Notes under the pieces: model-generated
Seen by the model: only the letters and a program-made list of their open reading frames with translations
The model's database searches: none
What the model was told of the DNA's origin: nothing
Translations under genes and position numbers: made by a program
Origin: Lysinibacillus sp. B2A1
GTDB taxonomy: Bacteria > Bacillota > Bacilli > Bacillales_A > Planococcaceae
DNA: 64,000 bases
Assembly: GCA_002973635.1 (NCBI GenBank)
Contig: CP027224.1
Location: 3,048,501 to 3,112,500, forward strand
Direction: 5' to 3'
Part shown: positions 1 to 8,399 of the stretch, piece by piece
Position numbering within the stretch: the stretch's first letter is position 1
Layout: each line of letters starts with the position of its first letter

Positions 1-1910
1 AGTTGTCCTGTTGTTGCATCTATACCAACAATCCGTTGTTTTGTTTCCGATTGTCCCAATCGATATTGTAATACTTCATCGTTTTTATTTTCATCATACT
101 GTCTTGACCATTGTAAAAAGGCATCGGCCTCTTTTAAGGCAGGTATTACGTTCTCTATAGGTTGAATAGTTGCAGAATCATAGGAGTAAAGAAGTTCTAG
201 GTCAATACGAGGAGACCCTAATGTATCGATGAATCCCGTCGTTTTGTTTACGCCAACGTAAAAATGTTCCCCCTCTATTTGTAAGGCATTAGCTACGTGC
301 AGCGGAAAAGTGAAAAATGCACGGTTCACCTCATTAAAGGATGGTTTCTTGATTTGCAATTGTAAATAAGGAACATACTCTTTAAAATATGTCGCAATAA
401 ATGTACAAGCAATATCGCGACAAGCTTCGAACGAAAGATCCAGTTCACCTGTACGCTCTTTAAACCATATGAACTCCTTTAATTTCCTTGAATGCTTATC
501 AACCTTCGCCTTCACCGTATCCTCCATACGTTCAAGCAGGAAATTTTCCATCGATTTATCTTTCGGAGCTTTCCAATCTTTTTTTCGCCATACAATGCCG
601 AGTGTATTTTCATCCATTTCGACTTCCCGTAGCTTTTCCATACAATCTGTTACACCTATAATATTTTCAAGTGTCTTCTGCTTTTCGAGTGGTTGTACGT
701 ATGGAAATTTGGTGAAGGAAGTTACATCTTCCTCAACTTCCTCTTCAAATAATGCTTTTCCATCAATTGCATTAAATGACTGGTATACAATTGGACTCTC
801 GTAAATCGGGTACAGGCCAGACTGTGCAACAGAATAATTGTCACTAACTAAATACTTCATCGATAAAGTCCATGGGGCTGTAAATGCTTGTTGTAAAATC
901 CTGTCGTTGCTAGCAAGCTGCGTTGGGAACTTTGGTGGAGCTTTCGTATAGCCATTGTACTTAAAATCAATGATTTCTCCGTACTTGGAAACGATTATTT
1001 TTGTGTAGTGGCTTGCAAGAGGATAGCCTCCCACAAATTGTTCATATAAAAATTTTGTTTCATCCTCTTTTTCAATGATAGTAGACACAGTTAAATAATC
1101 TAATGCTTCAGTGTATTGCTCTGTTAAAAATTGTTCTGCAATGGCTTGCTGCTGCTGCGTTGTGACAAGTGTACCTGTTGTCGAAGGAGGCCTAGTTAAA
1201 TCTAATAATTTTCCGTTCGGATCAAGCGACACTTCAATTCCTTCTTCTAAATCGTCTGTCGACCACATAAATGTAGCTTGTTCGTTTGAATAATCCTCTA
1301 CTAGTAATTGATAGTTATCAGGAATTGACACAAAGTTTAACGCTAATTTCGCTAGTTGTTCCTTTAGCATATGTATCACTTCTTTCTGTTTAATTGGCTT
1401 GTTCATGCGTTGTTCTAGTTGCTTTTTTAATTGGATACGACCACGATGTAAATACATTTTGATCGTATTGATTGGCTTATCTAGGAGATAGGCGATTTCT
1501 TGTACTTTAAAATCATAAAAATAAAATAATATAAATACGGTTTGATAATCTTTTCGAAGTAAAGACAATGCCTCATGGACAAATTCGTAGTTCATTGATT
1601 GTTCTTGTTCAATTAGCTGTTGCTGTATAAGCTCGGTTTCCACTACTAGTGTACGCTTTTTTTGTCGTAGAAAAGCAAAACATTGTCGTATTAATATCTT
1701 AAAGAGCCATGTAGAGAAATATTTTGCTTCTTTTAATTGATGCATTGATTTGAAAGCTTGCAGCAATGTTTCTTGTACAATATCTGATGCGTCTTCTCTG
1801 TTACCAACATAGGAGTAAGCTTTTGCGAGAAGCTTAGACTTTTCAGCTTCTACTAGCTGCTCAAATGCAGCTTGCTGACCGTCGATAGCTGCTCTTACTA
1901 ATTGTTCCAT
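1..1910 (-). CDS. ECF sigma factor fused to a YcdB/YcdC-like domain (partial)
   Basis: I translated the reverse strand line by line from the ATG at 1910 to the left edge and found no stop, giving 636 codons with the C-terminus outside the window. Residues 1-175 look like an ECF sigma-70 factor: region 2 has EDASDIVQETLLQAFKS and TWLFKILIRQ, and region 4 has FYDFKVQEIAYLLDKPINTI then YLHRGRIQLKK. The reading frame continues without a linker stop or membrane segment into a long part with YcdB/YcdC (PepSY-like) character, for example QFVGGYPLASHYTKIIVSKY followed by GEIIDFKYN. YcdB/YcdC proteins are usually exported, so a cytosolic fusion to a sigma factor is unusual. The C-terminal part may act as a built-in regulator or sensor (inference). 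A strong AGGAGG precedes the ATG. Confidence 0.85.
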   Translation of the reverse strand, partial: MEQLVRAAIDGQQAAFEQLVEAEKSKLLAKAYSYVGNREDASDIVQETLLQAFKSMHQLKEAKYFSTWLFKILIRQCFAFLRQKKRTLVVETELIQQQLIEQEQSMNYEFVHEALSLLRKDYQTVFILFYFYDFKVQEIAYLLDKPINTIKMYLHRGRIQLKKQLEQRMNKPIKQKEVIHMLKEQLAKLALNFVSIPDNYQLLVEDYSNEQATFMWSTDDLEEGIEVSLDPNGKLLDLTRPPSTTGTLVTTQQQQAIAEQFLTEQYTEALDYLTVSTIIEKEDETKFLYEQFVGGYPLASHYTKIIVSKYGEIIDFKYNGYTKAPPKFPTQLASNDRILQQAFTAPWTLSMKYLVSDNYSVAQSGLYPIYESPIVYQSFNAIDGKALFEEEVEEDVTSFTKFPYVQPLEKQKTLENIIGVTDCMEKLREVEMDENTLGIVWRKKDWKAPKDKSMENFLLERMEDTVKAKVDKHSRKLKEFIWFKERTGELDLSFEACRDIACTFIATYFKEYVPYLQLQIKKPSFNEVNRAFFTFPLHVANALQIEGEHFYVGVNKTTGFIDTLGSPRIDLELLYSYDSATIQPIENVIPALKEADAFLQWSRQYDENKNDEVLQYRLGQSETKQRIVGIDATTGQ

Positions 1911-2539
1911 TTAAATACCTCCTATTATTGTTAGAGTAACATTTTAGATGAAAAGGTTTCACTAAATAATAAATTTTTTTGTTTTTTCTTATATTTTGTA
2001 GAGAATTGCAATAATGGACGACTAAACGACACTTTATCAAGGTGAATGTATGTTGAAAAAATATTTTGACTAATCAGCATTCTCGGTGAAAAAGTAAAAA
2101 ATAGATACGAGCGATTTTTCATTATGAGAGATTGCTTTTTCTATTGCAGCTAACGGGGTAGCATTCCTTTAATAATTGAACTAATCTGCTAAGTAAAGCA
2201 TTTAAGTTTATGAATAAATGCACTTAAACTCCCATGAAAGAACATAATCATCTTTCATTTTCTGTGGTGAAGTGCTGATTTTTGCGCTTCATGGATGACT
2301 AACGGGCGCTTTTCCGTAATAAGGAAAGTGTCTTTATTCATGGAAAGGGCCATATTATTGAATAACAAATTTTTAAGATTTTGTTACCAAACGATGGTTT
2401 GGGGCTTTATTTAATTCAAATAACGAAGCAGAATACTTTATTAAAGCGAAGATAAATATTTAAAACAAATGAATGAACATTATATGATAAGATGGTTATT
2501 AATTACATTAAATGGTTTTAATTCGTATGGAGGGTATTT
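1911..2539. other. Intergenic region between divergent genes
   Basis: No convincing gene is seen in these 629 bases. The left part is AT-rich and must hold the promoter of the leftward sigma-factor fusion gene. The right part holds a composite dispersed repeat (2301-2404). A short reverse-strand open frame here has no ribosome binding site and low-complexity composition, and is not called. Confidence 0.6.
2301..2404 (+). repeat. Composite dispersed repeat, copy A, with CCAAA/TTTGG palindrome
   Basis: Three modules follow each other. First is a hairpin (GGGCGCTTTTCC ... GGAAAGTGTC). Second is the motif AAAGGGCCATATTATTGAAT leading into AACA. Third is the small palindrome CCAAACGATGGTTTGG at 2387-2402. 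Related modules recur at 6925, 7383, 8161, 9411 and 16240, always between small genes. They resemble short intergenic repeats known in Bacillaceae. No ORF is present. Confidence 0.7.
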
Positions 2540-2995
2540 ATGCATGATTTTTATTTAATAAAAAAGACCAAAACACAAGATGAAGATTTTTTCGAATATT
2601 TTTGGAGAGATAAAGAGAATTACAAAGATTTAATTGTTGATTACATTGGACTTGAAGATAACATAGTTGACTATATCTATGATTCCCTTACATGGATTCC
2701 ATGCAGGAACCCTTGCTTGCCTGGAATGCCTAAACACATAGGCTTTAATAACATTGGCGTCACCCTATTTGATGAGCATTCGGCTATTTCCCTTATTTCT
2801 ATTTTTACTGCTTGGAGTGATTTATTAAAAAATGGTCCAAAAGAAATCCTAAAAATGATTTATTACCATAATTACTCCGAGGATGAATTAGTGCGTTTCG
2901 ATAGAGACTATGCGATAGCGAAATTTGAAAAATTCAGTTCTATATCCAAACAACTGTCTGAGGGCAATTATTATATATATCATTGTGGGATATGA
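2540..2995 (+). CDS. Hypothetical protein (151 aa)
   Basis: I do not recognise this 151-residue protein. It has a good ribosome binding site (ATGGAGGG, 8 bases before the ATG). It is acidic, aromatic-rich and has no signal peptide or membrane segment, so it is probably cytosolic. A central segment (WIPCRNPCLPGMPKHIGF) contains two cysteines and prolines that might bind metal or form a tight loop. Size and composition would fit an immunity-type or orphan accessory protein, but nothing in the sequence proves that. Dispersed repeats lie on both sides, which suggests it arrived as part of a cassette. Confidence 0.65.
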   Translation: MHDFYLIKKTKTQDEDFFEYFWRDKENYKDLIVDYIGLEDNIVDYIYDSLTWIPCRNPCLPGMPKHIGFNNIGVTLFDEHSAISLISIFTAWSDLLKNGPKEILKMIYYHNYSEDELVRFDRDYAIAKFEKFSSISKQLSEGNYYIYHCGI

Positions 2996-3074
2996 AAATC
3001 AAAAACTAATTTTACTTTGAGCAGAAAGCGATAAGAGTTTATACTGATTAACAATCATTAAGCAAAAATCGTTA

Positions 3075-3090
3075 CCAAACACTGTTTTGG
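3075..3090 (+). repeat. CCAAA/TTTGG small palindrome
   Basis: The sequence CCAAACACTGTTTTGG can form a short hairpin about 60 bases upstream of the next small gene. It is one of five near-identical palindromes in the window (2387, 3075, 3513, 8249, 9190). Confidence 0.6.
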
Positions 3091-3150
3091 GAAGGTTATA
3101 TATACTATAGACTGGAATTCATAAAGTATTTCGGAAGGTGGTGTTGTTAA

Positions 3151-3414
3151 TTGGAAAACAAAGAAATAATACTTAATATCTTAAATGAAATCAAAAATGG
3201 AAATATACCTGTTCATACAGATTACAATTTTAATTTAGACATGTGGGCAGATCTTATTGAATATATGCATGATAGAACGTATATTGCCGATGTTACAATT
3301 TATTGGTTTGGCGATGATGATACATATAACGATGAAAGAGTTCACTCTGTTGATCTAACTAAAGTCAGACTGACAACTTTTGGAGAGAGATTTTTAACTG
3401 AAGAAATGAATTAA
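3151..3414 (+). CDS. Small protein, possibly YjcQ-like winged helix
   Basis: This 87-residue protein starts at TTG, preceded by GGAAGGTGG. The overall plan, with an N-terminal ILNEIKNGNIP helix, a middle helix and a C-terminal VRLTTFGERFLTEE segment, is reminiscent of YjcQ-family winged-helix proteins, which end in a similar 'T..G..YL' strand-helix. The resemblance is weak and by eye only. The protein is acidic and soluble. It sits between two CCAAA palindromes, with no obvious operon partner. It could equally be an orphan of unknown fold. Confidence 0.55.
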   Translation: MENKEIILNILNEIKNGNIPVHTDYNFNLDMWADLIEYMHDRTYIADVTIYWFGDDDTYNDERVHSVDLTKVRLTTFGERFLTEEMN

Positions 3415-3512
3415 TTATACAAATTAAATCAAAATAACGTTCCCAAGTGAAGTTAAGGAATAGCCCCCCATTCATTGAATTAGGGGTTATTTTGGTTGCT
3501 AATGATCAGTAT

Positions 3513-3536
3513 GTCCCCAAACCATGCTTTGAGGAC
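3513..3536 (+). repeat. Extended CCAAA/TTTGG palindrome
   Basis: The inverted repeat starts GTCCCCAAACC and ends GCTTTGAGGAC. It is the best-paired member of the palindrome family and lies about 85 bases upstream of the next gene. A related AACGTTCCCAAG stretch lies at 3437. Confidence 0.6.
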
Positions 3537-3621
3537 GTTTTACATTCAACTAACATAATCCGAATAGTTCAATAAAATATGGATTAATTTGGTGAAATAG
3601 ATTCGGAAGGGAGGAAATGTA

Positions 3622-4557
3622 GTGAGAAATTTTATTTCTGTTTTCATAATAATTGTTGTAGTCGTCTTAGTAATTAATATAAACATTGACAAAAATGATA
3701 GTTTCTCTATTAATAATGTTGAGAAACAATGGAACCGTATTGCATCTGTGCTTGATAATACGTGGGATGAATTTGGTTTATTTAGTTTTCAAGTAACCCC
3801 AGATTCAACAATTTTAATTGAAATGGATGAAACTAAAAGTGAATTACAATTGATAAAGTATTTAGAGGAAAATGTAAATAAAACAGATTTGAACCAATAC
3901 AACATTGAAATTACTAAAAGAAGTTTACACGAAGTTGAGACAGAGAGTTTTATGATGGAGGTTTCAGGTATTGTATCTGATTATTTACAAGAAAAAAATT
4001 ATCACGATGTTGACCTTTACCAGCCTTCAATGGAACCTACACCGATACTAAAAATATCAATTCCTAAGTCCAGTGAACAATCTAGCGAAAACATGAAAAA
4101 GGAGCTAGAAGATGTATTAGCTTCCAAGAGCGCCGAACTACCAAACAAAGATATTTCCTATGAAATCCAGGTGATAGAGAATGTTGATGAAAGTACTATT
4201 GAATTAGATGCCTTAATCAGTGATGTTGTTGAAGATATTCAAGGAACAGGAAACCATTTAATTATTTCTGATACAGATATTTTTAAAGGAAATGGTATCT
4301 ATAAAATGTCTTGGGCGCAACCATCAGATTCGAAGGACTATAAATTTCATGTTACAAACAATACAGGGACAAAAGTAACCGTGCAAATTCAACAGAGTAG
4401 TCACACGCAAACTTATAATTTAGTGGCTAATGGTTCTACTACATGGGTCCAATCAGCTGCTTCTTCTGGTGACCATGCAATAGTGGTCACAACATCTGAT
4501 GGACGGATTTTTAAAGGGGATGTTTTTGTCAGTAGATCTGATGTTCCATTGAACTAA
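3622..4557 (+). CDS. Membrane-anchored hypothetical protein (311 aa)
   Basis: The start is GTG at 3622 behind GGAAGGGAGG. Residues 4-22 (FISVFIIIVVVVLVININI) form one hydrophobic segment with little charge before it, so the protein is probably an N-terminally anchored extracytoplasmic protein. Residues 30-190 are mixed alpha/beta with alternating charged stretches. The last 90 residues are rich in T, S, N and alternating hydrophobics (KFHVTNNTGTKVTVQIQQSS), typical of a beta-sandwich. I cannot name the family. No gene is coupled to it, and the next ORF begins 39 bases later with a poor ribosome binding site. Confidence 0.65.
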   Translation: MRNFISVFIIIVVVVLVININIDKNDSFSINNVEKQWNRIASVLDNTWDEFGLFSFQVTPDSTILIEMDETKSELQLIKYLEENVNKTDLNQYNIEITKRSLHEVETESFMMEVSGIVSDYLQEKNYHDVDLYQPSMEPTPILKISIPKSSEQSSENMKKELEDVLASKSAELPNKDISYEIQVIENVDESTIELDALISDVVEDIQGTGNHLIISDTDIFKGNGIYKMSWAQPSDSKDYKFHVTNNTGTKVTVQIQQSSHTQTYNLVANGSTTWVQSAASSGDHAIVVTTSDGRIFKGDVFVSRSDVPLN

Positions 4558-4596
4558 TTAGAAAGACTTTAACAAAGTTAATTTTTTAACAGGGGA

Positions 4597-4842
4597 TTGA
4601 GTGCAACAAAGATTTATAACGTATACATAAATAAACCTGCCAATTCAAATAGTGAAGGGCTTGTTCATTTCTATTTATGGGTAGAGAATCTTCAACAAGA
4701 GGTTGAACGATTAACAGAATTGAAGGACTGTTTTATTTTAAAAAATGGTGAGGTCATTTATCGTGTAGAGAATGGTTATTTGTGTAAGATTGAAGCACCT
4801 GAAGGAACAATCATTGAATTACGTGATAACAAAGAAATTTAA
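4597..4842 (+). CDS. Small hypothetical protein (81 aa)
   Basis: The open frame begins at TTG (4597). The purine-rich AGGGG lies only one base before it, so the true start is uncertain and the gene may be 5' truncated. The protein has no membrane segment. Residues 5-11 (KIYNVYI) and the later VENLQQE resemble the peptide encoded at 9878-9937, which suggests a degenerate paralogue there. The C-terminal half (NGEVIYRVENGYLCKIEAPEGTIIEL) looks like a small beta-barrel. Function unknown. Confidence 0.5.
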   Translation: MSATKIYNVYINKPANSNSEGLVHFYLWVENLQQEVERLTELKDCFILKNGEVIYRVENGYLCKIEAPEGTIIELRDNKEI

Positions 4843-4857
4843 GGACTATTAATTAAT

Positions 4858-5034
4858 TGGATTTTGTAGATCGTTCGGGCTTCTCATATTAAAGCAGTCG
4901 GTAAAAATGTTGAATATGAGGGGAAAATTATCTTAACGCGAAATAGTCATTTATTGGGTTGTGCATTTCATCCAGAATTAACCGTGATTCAAGAATTCTA
5001 GAATATTTTGTATCCTATGGTCTGACTTGCGAGA
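4858..5034 (+). pseudogene. pdxT C-terminal remnant
   Basis: Translation gives VRASHIKAVGKNVEYEGKI and then HLLGCAFHPELT, matching the C-terminal end of the PdxT glutaminase subunit of pyridoxal 5'-phosphate synthase. FHPE carries the catalytic His and Glu of class I glutamine amidotransferases. The frame then shifts (EF stop versus RILEYFVSYGL in the next frame), and an upstream TAG interrupts it. The N-terminal two thirds of pdxT and all of pdxS are missing. In B. subtilis and relatives pdxS-pdxT lies directly before serS, so this is a decayed relic of conserved synteny, not a random hit. Confidence 0.85.
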
Positions 5035-5055
5035 TCTGTTTTCATATAGTACAGT
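5027..5055 (+). promoter_or_regulatory. Putative sigma-A promoter of serS
   Basis: TTGCGA (5027-5032) and TACAGT (5050-5055) are separated by 17 bases, just before the T-box leader and inside the 3' end of the pdxT remnant. Moderate match to consensus. Confidence 0.45.
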
Positions 5056-5071
5056 ATGGTTAAAATGTAAA

Positions 5072-5310
5072 TAACTGAACACGATGATGGGAAGTAGTAG
5101 CAAGCACGTTTTTTTTAGAGAGTCAGCGGTTGGTGGAAGCTGATAGAAGCACTTGTGAATCCGTCCTGGAGTTGCACAGTCGAAGTAATGTAAGTGGCTG
5201 TAGCCGGCTGAAATGCCGTTATGAAATAAGTGGATTAGGTATATGCCTAATCAATTAGGGTGGCAACGCGGGTAGCTCTCGTCCCTTTTTAGGGATGGGG
5301 GCTTTTTTGT
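5072..5310 (+). promoter_or_regulatory. T-box riboswitch leader of serS
   Basis: The leader contains the T-box core GGGTGGCAACGCGGGT at 5258-5273. A typical stem I distal part (CAGCGGTTGGTGGAAGCTG) lies at 5124-5142. GAATCC at 5157-5162 probably contains the serine specifier codon TCC. The final terminator is CCCTTTTTAGGG with a T run (about 5283-5310). Uncharged tRNA-Ser would favour the antiterminator and transcription of serS. The specifier assignment is tentative because I could not fold the RNA. Confidence 0.9.
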
Positions 5311-5399
5311 GTTTATTTTGATTCAAAGCGGAGCTATTCGAGTTTAGCTTGCAACGCAATTACAACAATGTCATTAAACTAACTACTGGAGGTATTACT

Positions 5400-6680
5400 A
5401 TGTTAGATATTAAACGCGTACGCGATAATTTCGCGGAAATTAAAGAATTGCTATTAACACGTAATGAAGATTTAGGCAACTTAGATGACTTTGAGGATTT
5501 AGATGCAAAGCGTCGTGAGTTAATTGCTAAAACAGAAGAATTAAAAGCAGAACGAAATAATGTATCTGAACAAATTTCAATTATGAAACGCAACAAGGAA
5601 AATGCAGATGAAGTTATTGCTCGTATGCGTCAAGTAGGCGATGAAATTAAAGGGCTAGATGTTCAACTAAATGATGTTGAAGAGTGCTTTAAAGATATGA
5701 TGATGCGTTTGCCAAACATTCCACACGAATCTGTACCAGTAGGGACAACAGAAGACGACAATGTAGAAGAATATACTTGGGGTGAAATGCCAACATTTGA
5801 TTTTGACATTAAAGCACACTGGGATCTTGCTACAGATTTGAAGATTGTTGACTTTGAACGAGGTACAAAAGTAACAGGTAGCCGTTTCTTATTCTACCGC
5901 GGGCTTGGAGCTCGTTTAGAACGTGCATTAATGACATTTATGATGGATTTACATGCAGAGGAGCATGGTTATGAGGAAATGCTACCACCTGTCATTGTGA
6001 ATCGTAATAGCTTGACGGGTACTGGAAATCTTCCTAAATTTGAAGAAGATGTATTTAAATTAGAGGAAACAGATTATTTCATGATTCCAACGGCAGAAGT
6101 ACCTGTAACAAACTTCTATCGTGATGAAATTTTACTGGCTGAGGCTTTACCACATGGCTTTGCTTCCTATAGTGCGTGCTTCCGTTCAGAAGCAGGCTCT
6201 GCGGGTCGTGATACACGTGGTTTAATCCGTCAACATCAGTTCAACAAAGTAGAACTAGTTCGCTTTGTAAAACCAGAGGAATCATACGAACAATTAGAGC
6301 TATTAACAAATCATGCGGAAAAAGTATTGCAATTACTAGGCTTACCATATCGTAAGCTAAAAATGTGTACAGCCGATTTAGGTTTTACTGCAGCGAAGAA
6401 ATATGATTTAGAAGTTTGGATTCCTGCACAAAACATGTACCGTGAAATTTCTTCTTGCTCTAACTTTGAGGATTTCCAAGCACGACGAGCGAATATCCGC
6501 TTCCGTCGTGAGCAAAATGCAAAACCAGAATTTGTTCATACATTAAACGGTTCAGGTCTTGCCATTGGTCGTACAGTTGCCGCTATCCTAGAAAACTATC
6601 AACAAGCTGATGGAAGCGTAGTAATTCCTGAAGTTTTAAGACCATACATGGGTGGTAAAGAAATAATTGCGCCAAAATAA
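5400..6680 (+). CDS. serS: Seryl-tRNA synthetase
   Basis: Class II aminoacyl-tRNA synthetase that charges tRNA-Ser, cytosolic. I chose the ATG at 5400 because ACTGGAGG lies just before it and [11 protein letters not shown] is the usual N-terminus; an in-frame ATG at 5349 has no ribosome binding site. At 426 residues it is normal length. Residues 1-110 form the charged two-helix coiled-coil arm. Motif 2 begins at F261 ([14 protein letters not shown]) and motif 3 at G384 (GSGLAIGRT). The T-box leader directly upstream controls expression by tRNA-Ser charging. The gene stands alone, with the next gene 400 bases away. Confidence 0.98.
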   Translation: MLDIKRVRDNFAEIKELLLTRNEDLGNLDDFEDLDAKRRELIAKTEELKAERNNVSEQISIMKRNKENADEVIARMRQVGDEIKGLDVQLNDVEECFKDMMMRLPNIPHESVPVGTTEDDNVEEYTWGEMPTFDFDIKAHWDLATDLKIVDFERGTKVTGSRFLFYRGLGARLERALMTFMMDLHAEEHGYEEMLPPVIVNRNSLTGTGNLPKFEEDVFKLEETDYFMIPTAEVPVTNFYRDEILLAEALPHGFASYSACFRSEAGSAGRDTRGLIRQHQFNKVELVRFVKPEESYEQLELLTNHAEKVLQLLGLPYRKLKMCTADLGFTAAKKYDLEVWIPAQNMYREISSCSNFEDFQARRANIRFRREQNAKPEFVHTLNGSGLAIGRTVAAILENYQQADGSVVIPEVLRPYMGGKEIIAPK

Positions 6681-7083
6681 ATAACGAGTAAAAGCAATTT
6701 TAGCTATCCTTTAACAGGTAATTGTATTGCCTTTTTATCGATTTACAGATGCTTTTAATAGTATCAGGTGGTGTAAACGCCGTGGAATTGAAAAAAATGC
6801 TTTATTTCTTAAAGGAATTTTAGCGAGACTAAAAAAGATGTTACTATAATCAAGGATGGGGTGCATTAGAAAAAATTTAGAAATGACATTTTGCAGCTCT
6901 TTCGCATTTTCCACTATTCTGCAGTCGAGCGCTTTTCTGTAATAAGAAAGCCCTTTATTCATGGAAAGGGACAGATTGTGACATAATAATACATTTCATA
7001 ATTGGGGATTAATGTTAAAATATAAAAAGTTATGAAATAATGAACTAAAACTAAAGTCTGTCTTCAATTGAGGGAGAACTAAG
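6681..7083 (+). other. Intergenic region with repeat copy B
   Basis: No gene is called in these 403 bases. A short frame at about 6768-6851 (RWCKRRGIEKNALFLKGILA) is open but lacks a start and may be a relic of a lost gene. At 6925-6990 lies dispersed repeat copy B: GCGCTTTTCTGTAATAAGAAAG followed at 6963 by GGAAAGGGACAGATTGTGAC. That copy lacks the CCAAA palindrome. Confidence 0.5.
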
Positions 7084-7335
7084 TTGAAAATTATTATAGT
7101 AATGCTTGCTTTAATTGTAGTAGCGATTTCAATGTACGGATTAATGACAAAGGATTTTTCATATGGTCCAATATCATCTTTATTGCTTGGAATTCTCTTT
7201 GCAATTATGGGAATTGAAGAATATAAAATGAAAGGAAAAGATGGTTGGGGAATGTTTCTTATAATAGGATCTTTGATAATTATTGTGATGGCTCTTTTTA
7301 GTTTTTTATTATGTTTGAGTGGCATTAACAACTAA
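7084..7335 (+). CDS. DUF3953-like small membrane protein
   Basis: The start is TTG, 8 bases after GAGGGAG. The 83-residue protein has three hydrophobic stretches (about residues 2-20, 29-43 and 57-77). A conserved-looking IMGIEEYK turn sits between the second and third, the pattern I associate with DUF3953 proteins of Bacillaceae. The function of that family is unknown. It stands alone between two dispersed repeats. Assignment is by eye. Confidence 0.65.
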   Translation: MKIIIVMLALIVVAISMYGLMTKDFSYGPISSLLLGILFAIMGIEEYKMKGKDGWGMFLIIGSLIIIVMALFSFLLCLSGINN

Positions 7336-7382
7336 TGGAGTACTAATGAACAATTCGAAAACATTGTAAGTTGTTATTCTAT

Positions 7383-7420
7383 AATTGGGCACAATTCTTG
7401 TACATGGAATTGTGTCTTCT
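7383..7420 (+). repeat. Dispersed repeat copy C, hairpin module
   Basis: The hairpin GGGCACAATTC ... GAATTGTGTC lies just after the DUF3953-like gene. It matches the hairpin module of copy D (8166) and could also act as a weak terminator. Confidence 0.5.
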
Positions 7421-7578
7421 TTAGTTATGTGGTATTTCTTACTTACTTGAAACAAACTGCGCATTAAATTAAAATGAAGAGTCTAATAAAATAAAGCCAA
7501 AGTTTTTAAAAAGCAATTATGGTAACAAGTCCGAAGATGATATATTGGTATCCGTAGTATAAGATAAGGAGTAAAACT

Positions 7579-8088
7579 ATGAATGAATTTAATAAAACGT
7601 TGACATTTGTAAATGAATTACTTTATGAACCGAATCATTTAACTATAAAAAACATCCAAGAGGAATCCCAAAATTCAGATTACGGGGCTGGGGTATTTCA
7701 GTTAAATTCTAAATCTGTTAGATTTAGAGTCGCAAAAATAACACCTAACAAGGTAGGACAATTTGTTTCCTTTTGGGAAAAGGATGAAGCTAATAAAAAT
7801 CAAGCATTCTCATACGATAATGCCACTGATTTACTAGTAATAAACACTTTTAATAATACTGGTGATTTTGGCCAATTTGTTTTTCAAAAAGAAGTTCTTT
7901 TAAAACAAAACATCCTTAAAACTGCTAATACAAAGGGGAAAATGGCTATTAGAGTTTATCCTAGTTGGGATACTCCCACCAGCAAACAAGCAATAGCAAC
8001 TAAAAAGTGGCAATCACCATATTTTGTTAAAATGGAAGCTGCTACTAATTTATCAATACTTGAGCTATTAAAATTATACTCCTTCTAA
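7579..8088 (+). CDS. MepB-family protein
   Basis: A 169-residue soluble protein. The segments VFQLNSKSVRFRVAKITPNK, VGQFVSFWEKDE and KMAIRVYPSWDTPTSKQA, then QKWQ-type KKWQSPYF, match my memory of MepB of the staphylococcal mepRAB operon. MepB accompanies a multidrug efflux pump there but its biochemical role is unsettled. Here no MarR regulator or MATE pump is adjacent, so it is an orphan copy. AAGGAG lies 9 bases before the ATG. Length is normal for the family. Confidence 0.8.
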   Translation: MNEFNKTLTFVNELLYEPNHLTIKNIQEESQNSDYGAGVFQLNSKSVRFRVAKITPNKVGQFVSFWEKDEANKNQAFSYDNATDLLVINTFNNTGDFGQFVFQKEVLLKQNILKTANTKGKMAIRVYPSWDTPTSKQAIATKKWQSPYFVKMEAATNLSILELLKLYSF

Positions 8089-8160
8089 AATTAGATATCT
8101 TTAACTGTGTCATTCAAATATTTACTGTACATTTCGAGGGCATATGCAGTAGTTTATTCC

Positions 8161-8264
8161 ACAATTGGGCACAGTTCTTTAATAAAGAATGCGTCTTTTT
8201 CCATTAAAGGGCCAGATTGTGGAATAACAAGCTTATAAGAAATGTTTACCAAATGACGCTTTGG
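8161..8264 (+). repeat. Composite dispersed repeat, copy D
   Basis: It has the same three-module order as copy A. The hairpin is GGGCACAGTTCTTTAATAAA with GAATGCGTC. The middle motif is AAAGGGCCAGATTGTGGAAT at 8206. The palindrome CCAAATGACGCTTTGG is at 8249-8264. Conserved order in two distant copies shows the modules move or spread as one unit. Confidence 0.7.
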
Positions 8265-8303
8265 AGACTATTTTAGCTACAACAAAACTAGCTTCAGTTC
8301 AAA

Positions 8304-8353
8304 AAACATAGGCGCCGACATCTTACTTTCGTAAAATGCTAGCACCTATGTTT
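8304..8353 (-). terminator. Terminator of the leftward 215-aa gene
   Basis: Read on the minus strand, AACATAGGTGC pairs with GCGCCTATGTT followed by TTTT. An inner stem (CATTTTAC/GTAAGATG) lies within. It sits about 50 bases after the stop codon. Confidence 0.65.
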
Positions 8354-8399
8354 AGAAATAGGTTTTTTCCCAACCTCTATCAAATTTCCATACCGCTAA

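Noticed and set aside
469..1293. Plus-strand open frames within the first 1.3 kb
   Set aside because: They are antisense shadows of the continuous minus-strand sigma fusion gene.
1931..2122. 63-codon minus-strand open frame
   Set aside because: Low-complexity F/K/S composition, no ribosome binding site, lies in the promoter region of the sigma-factor fusion.
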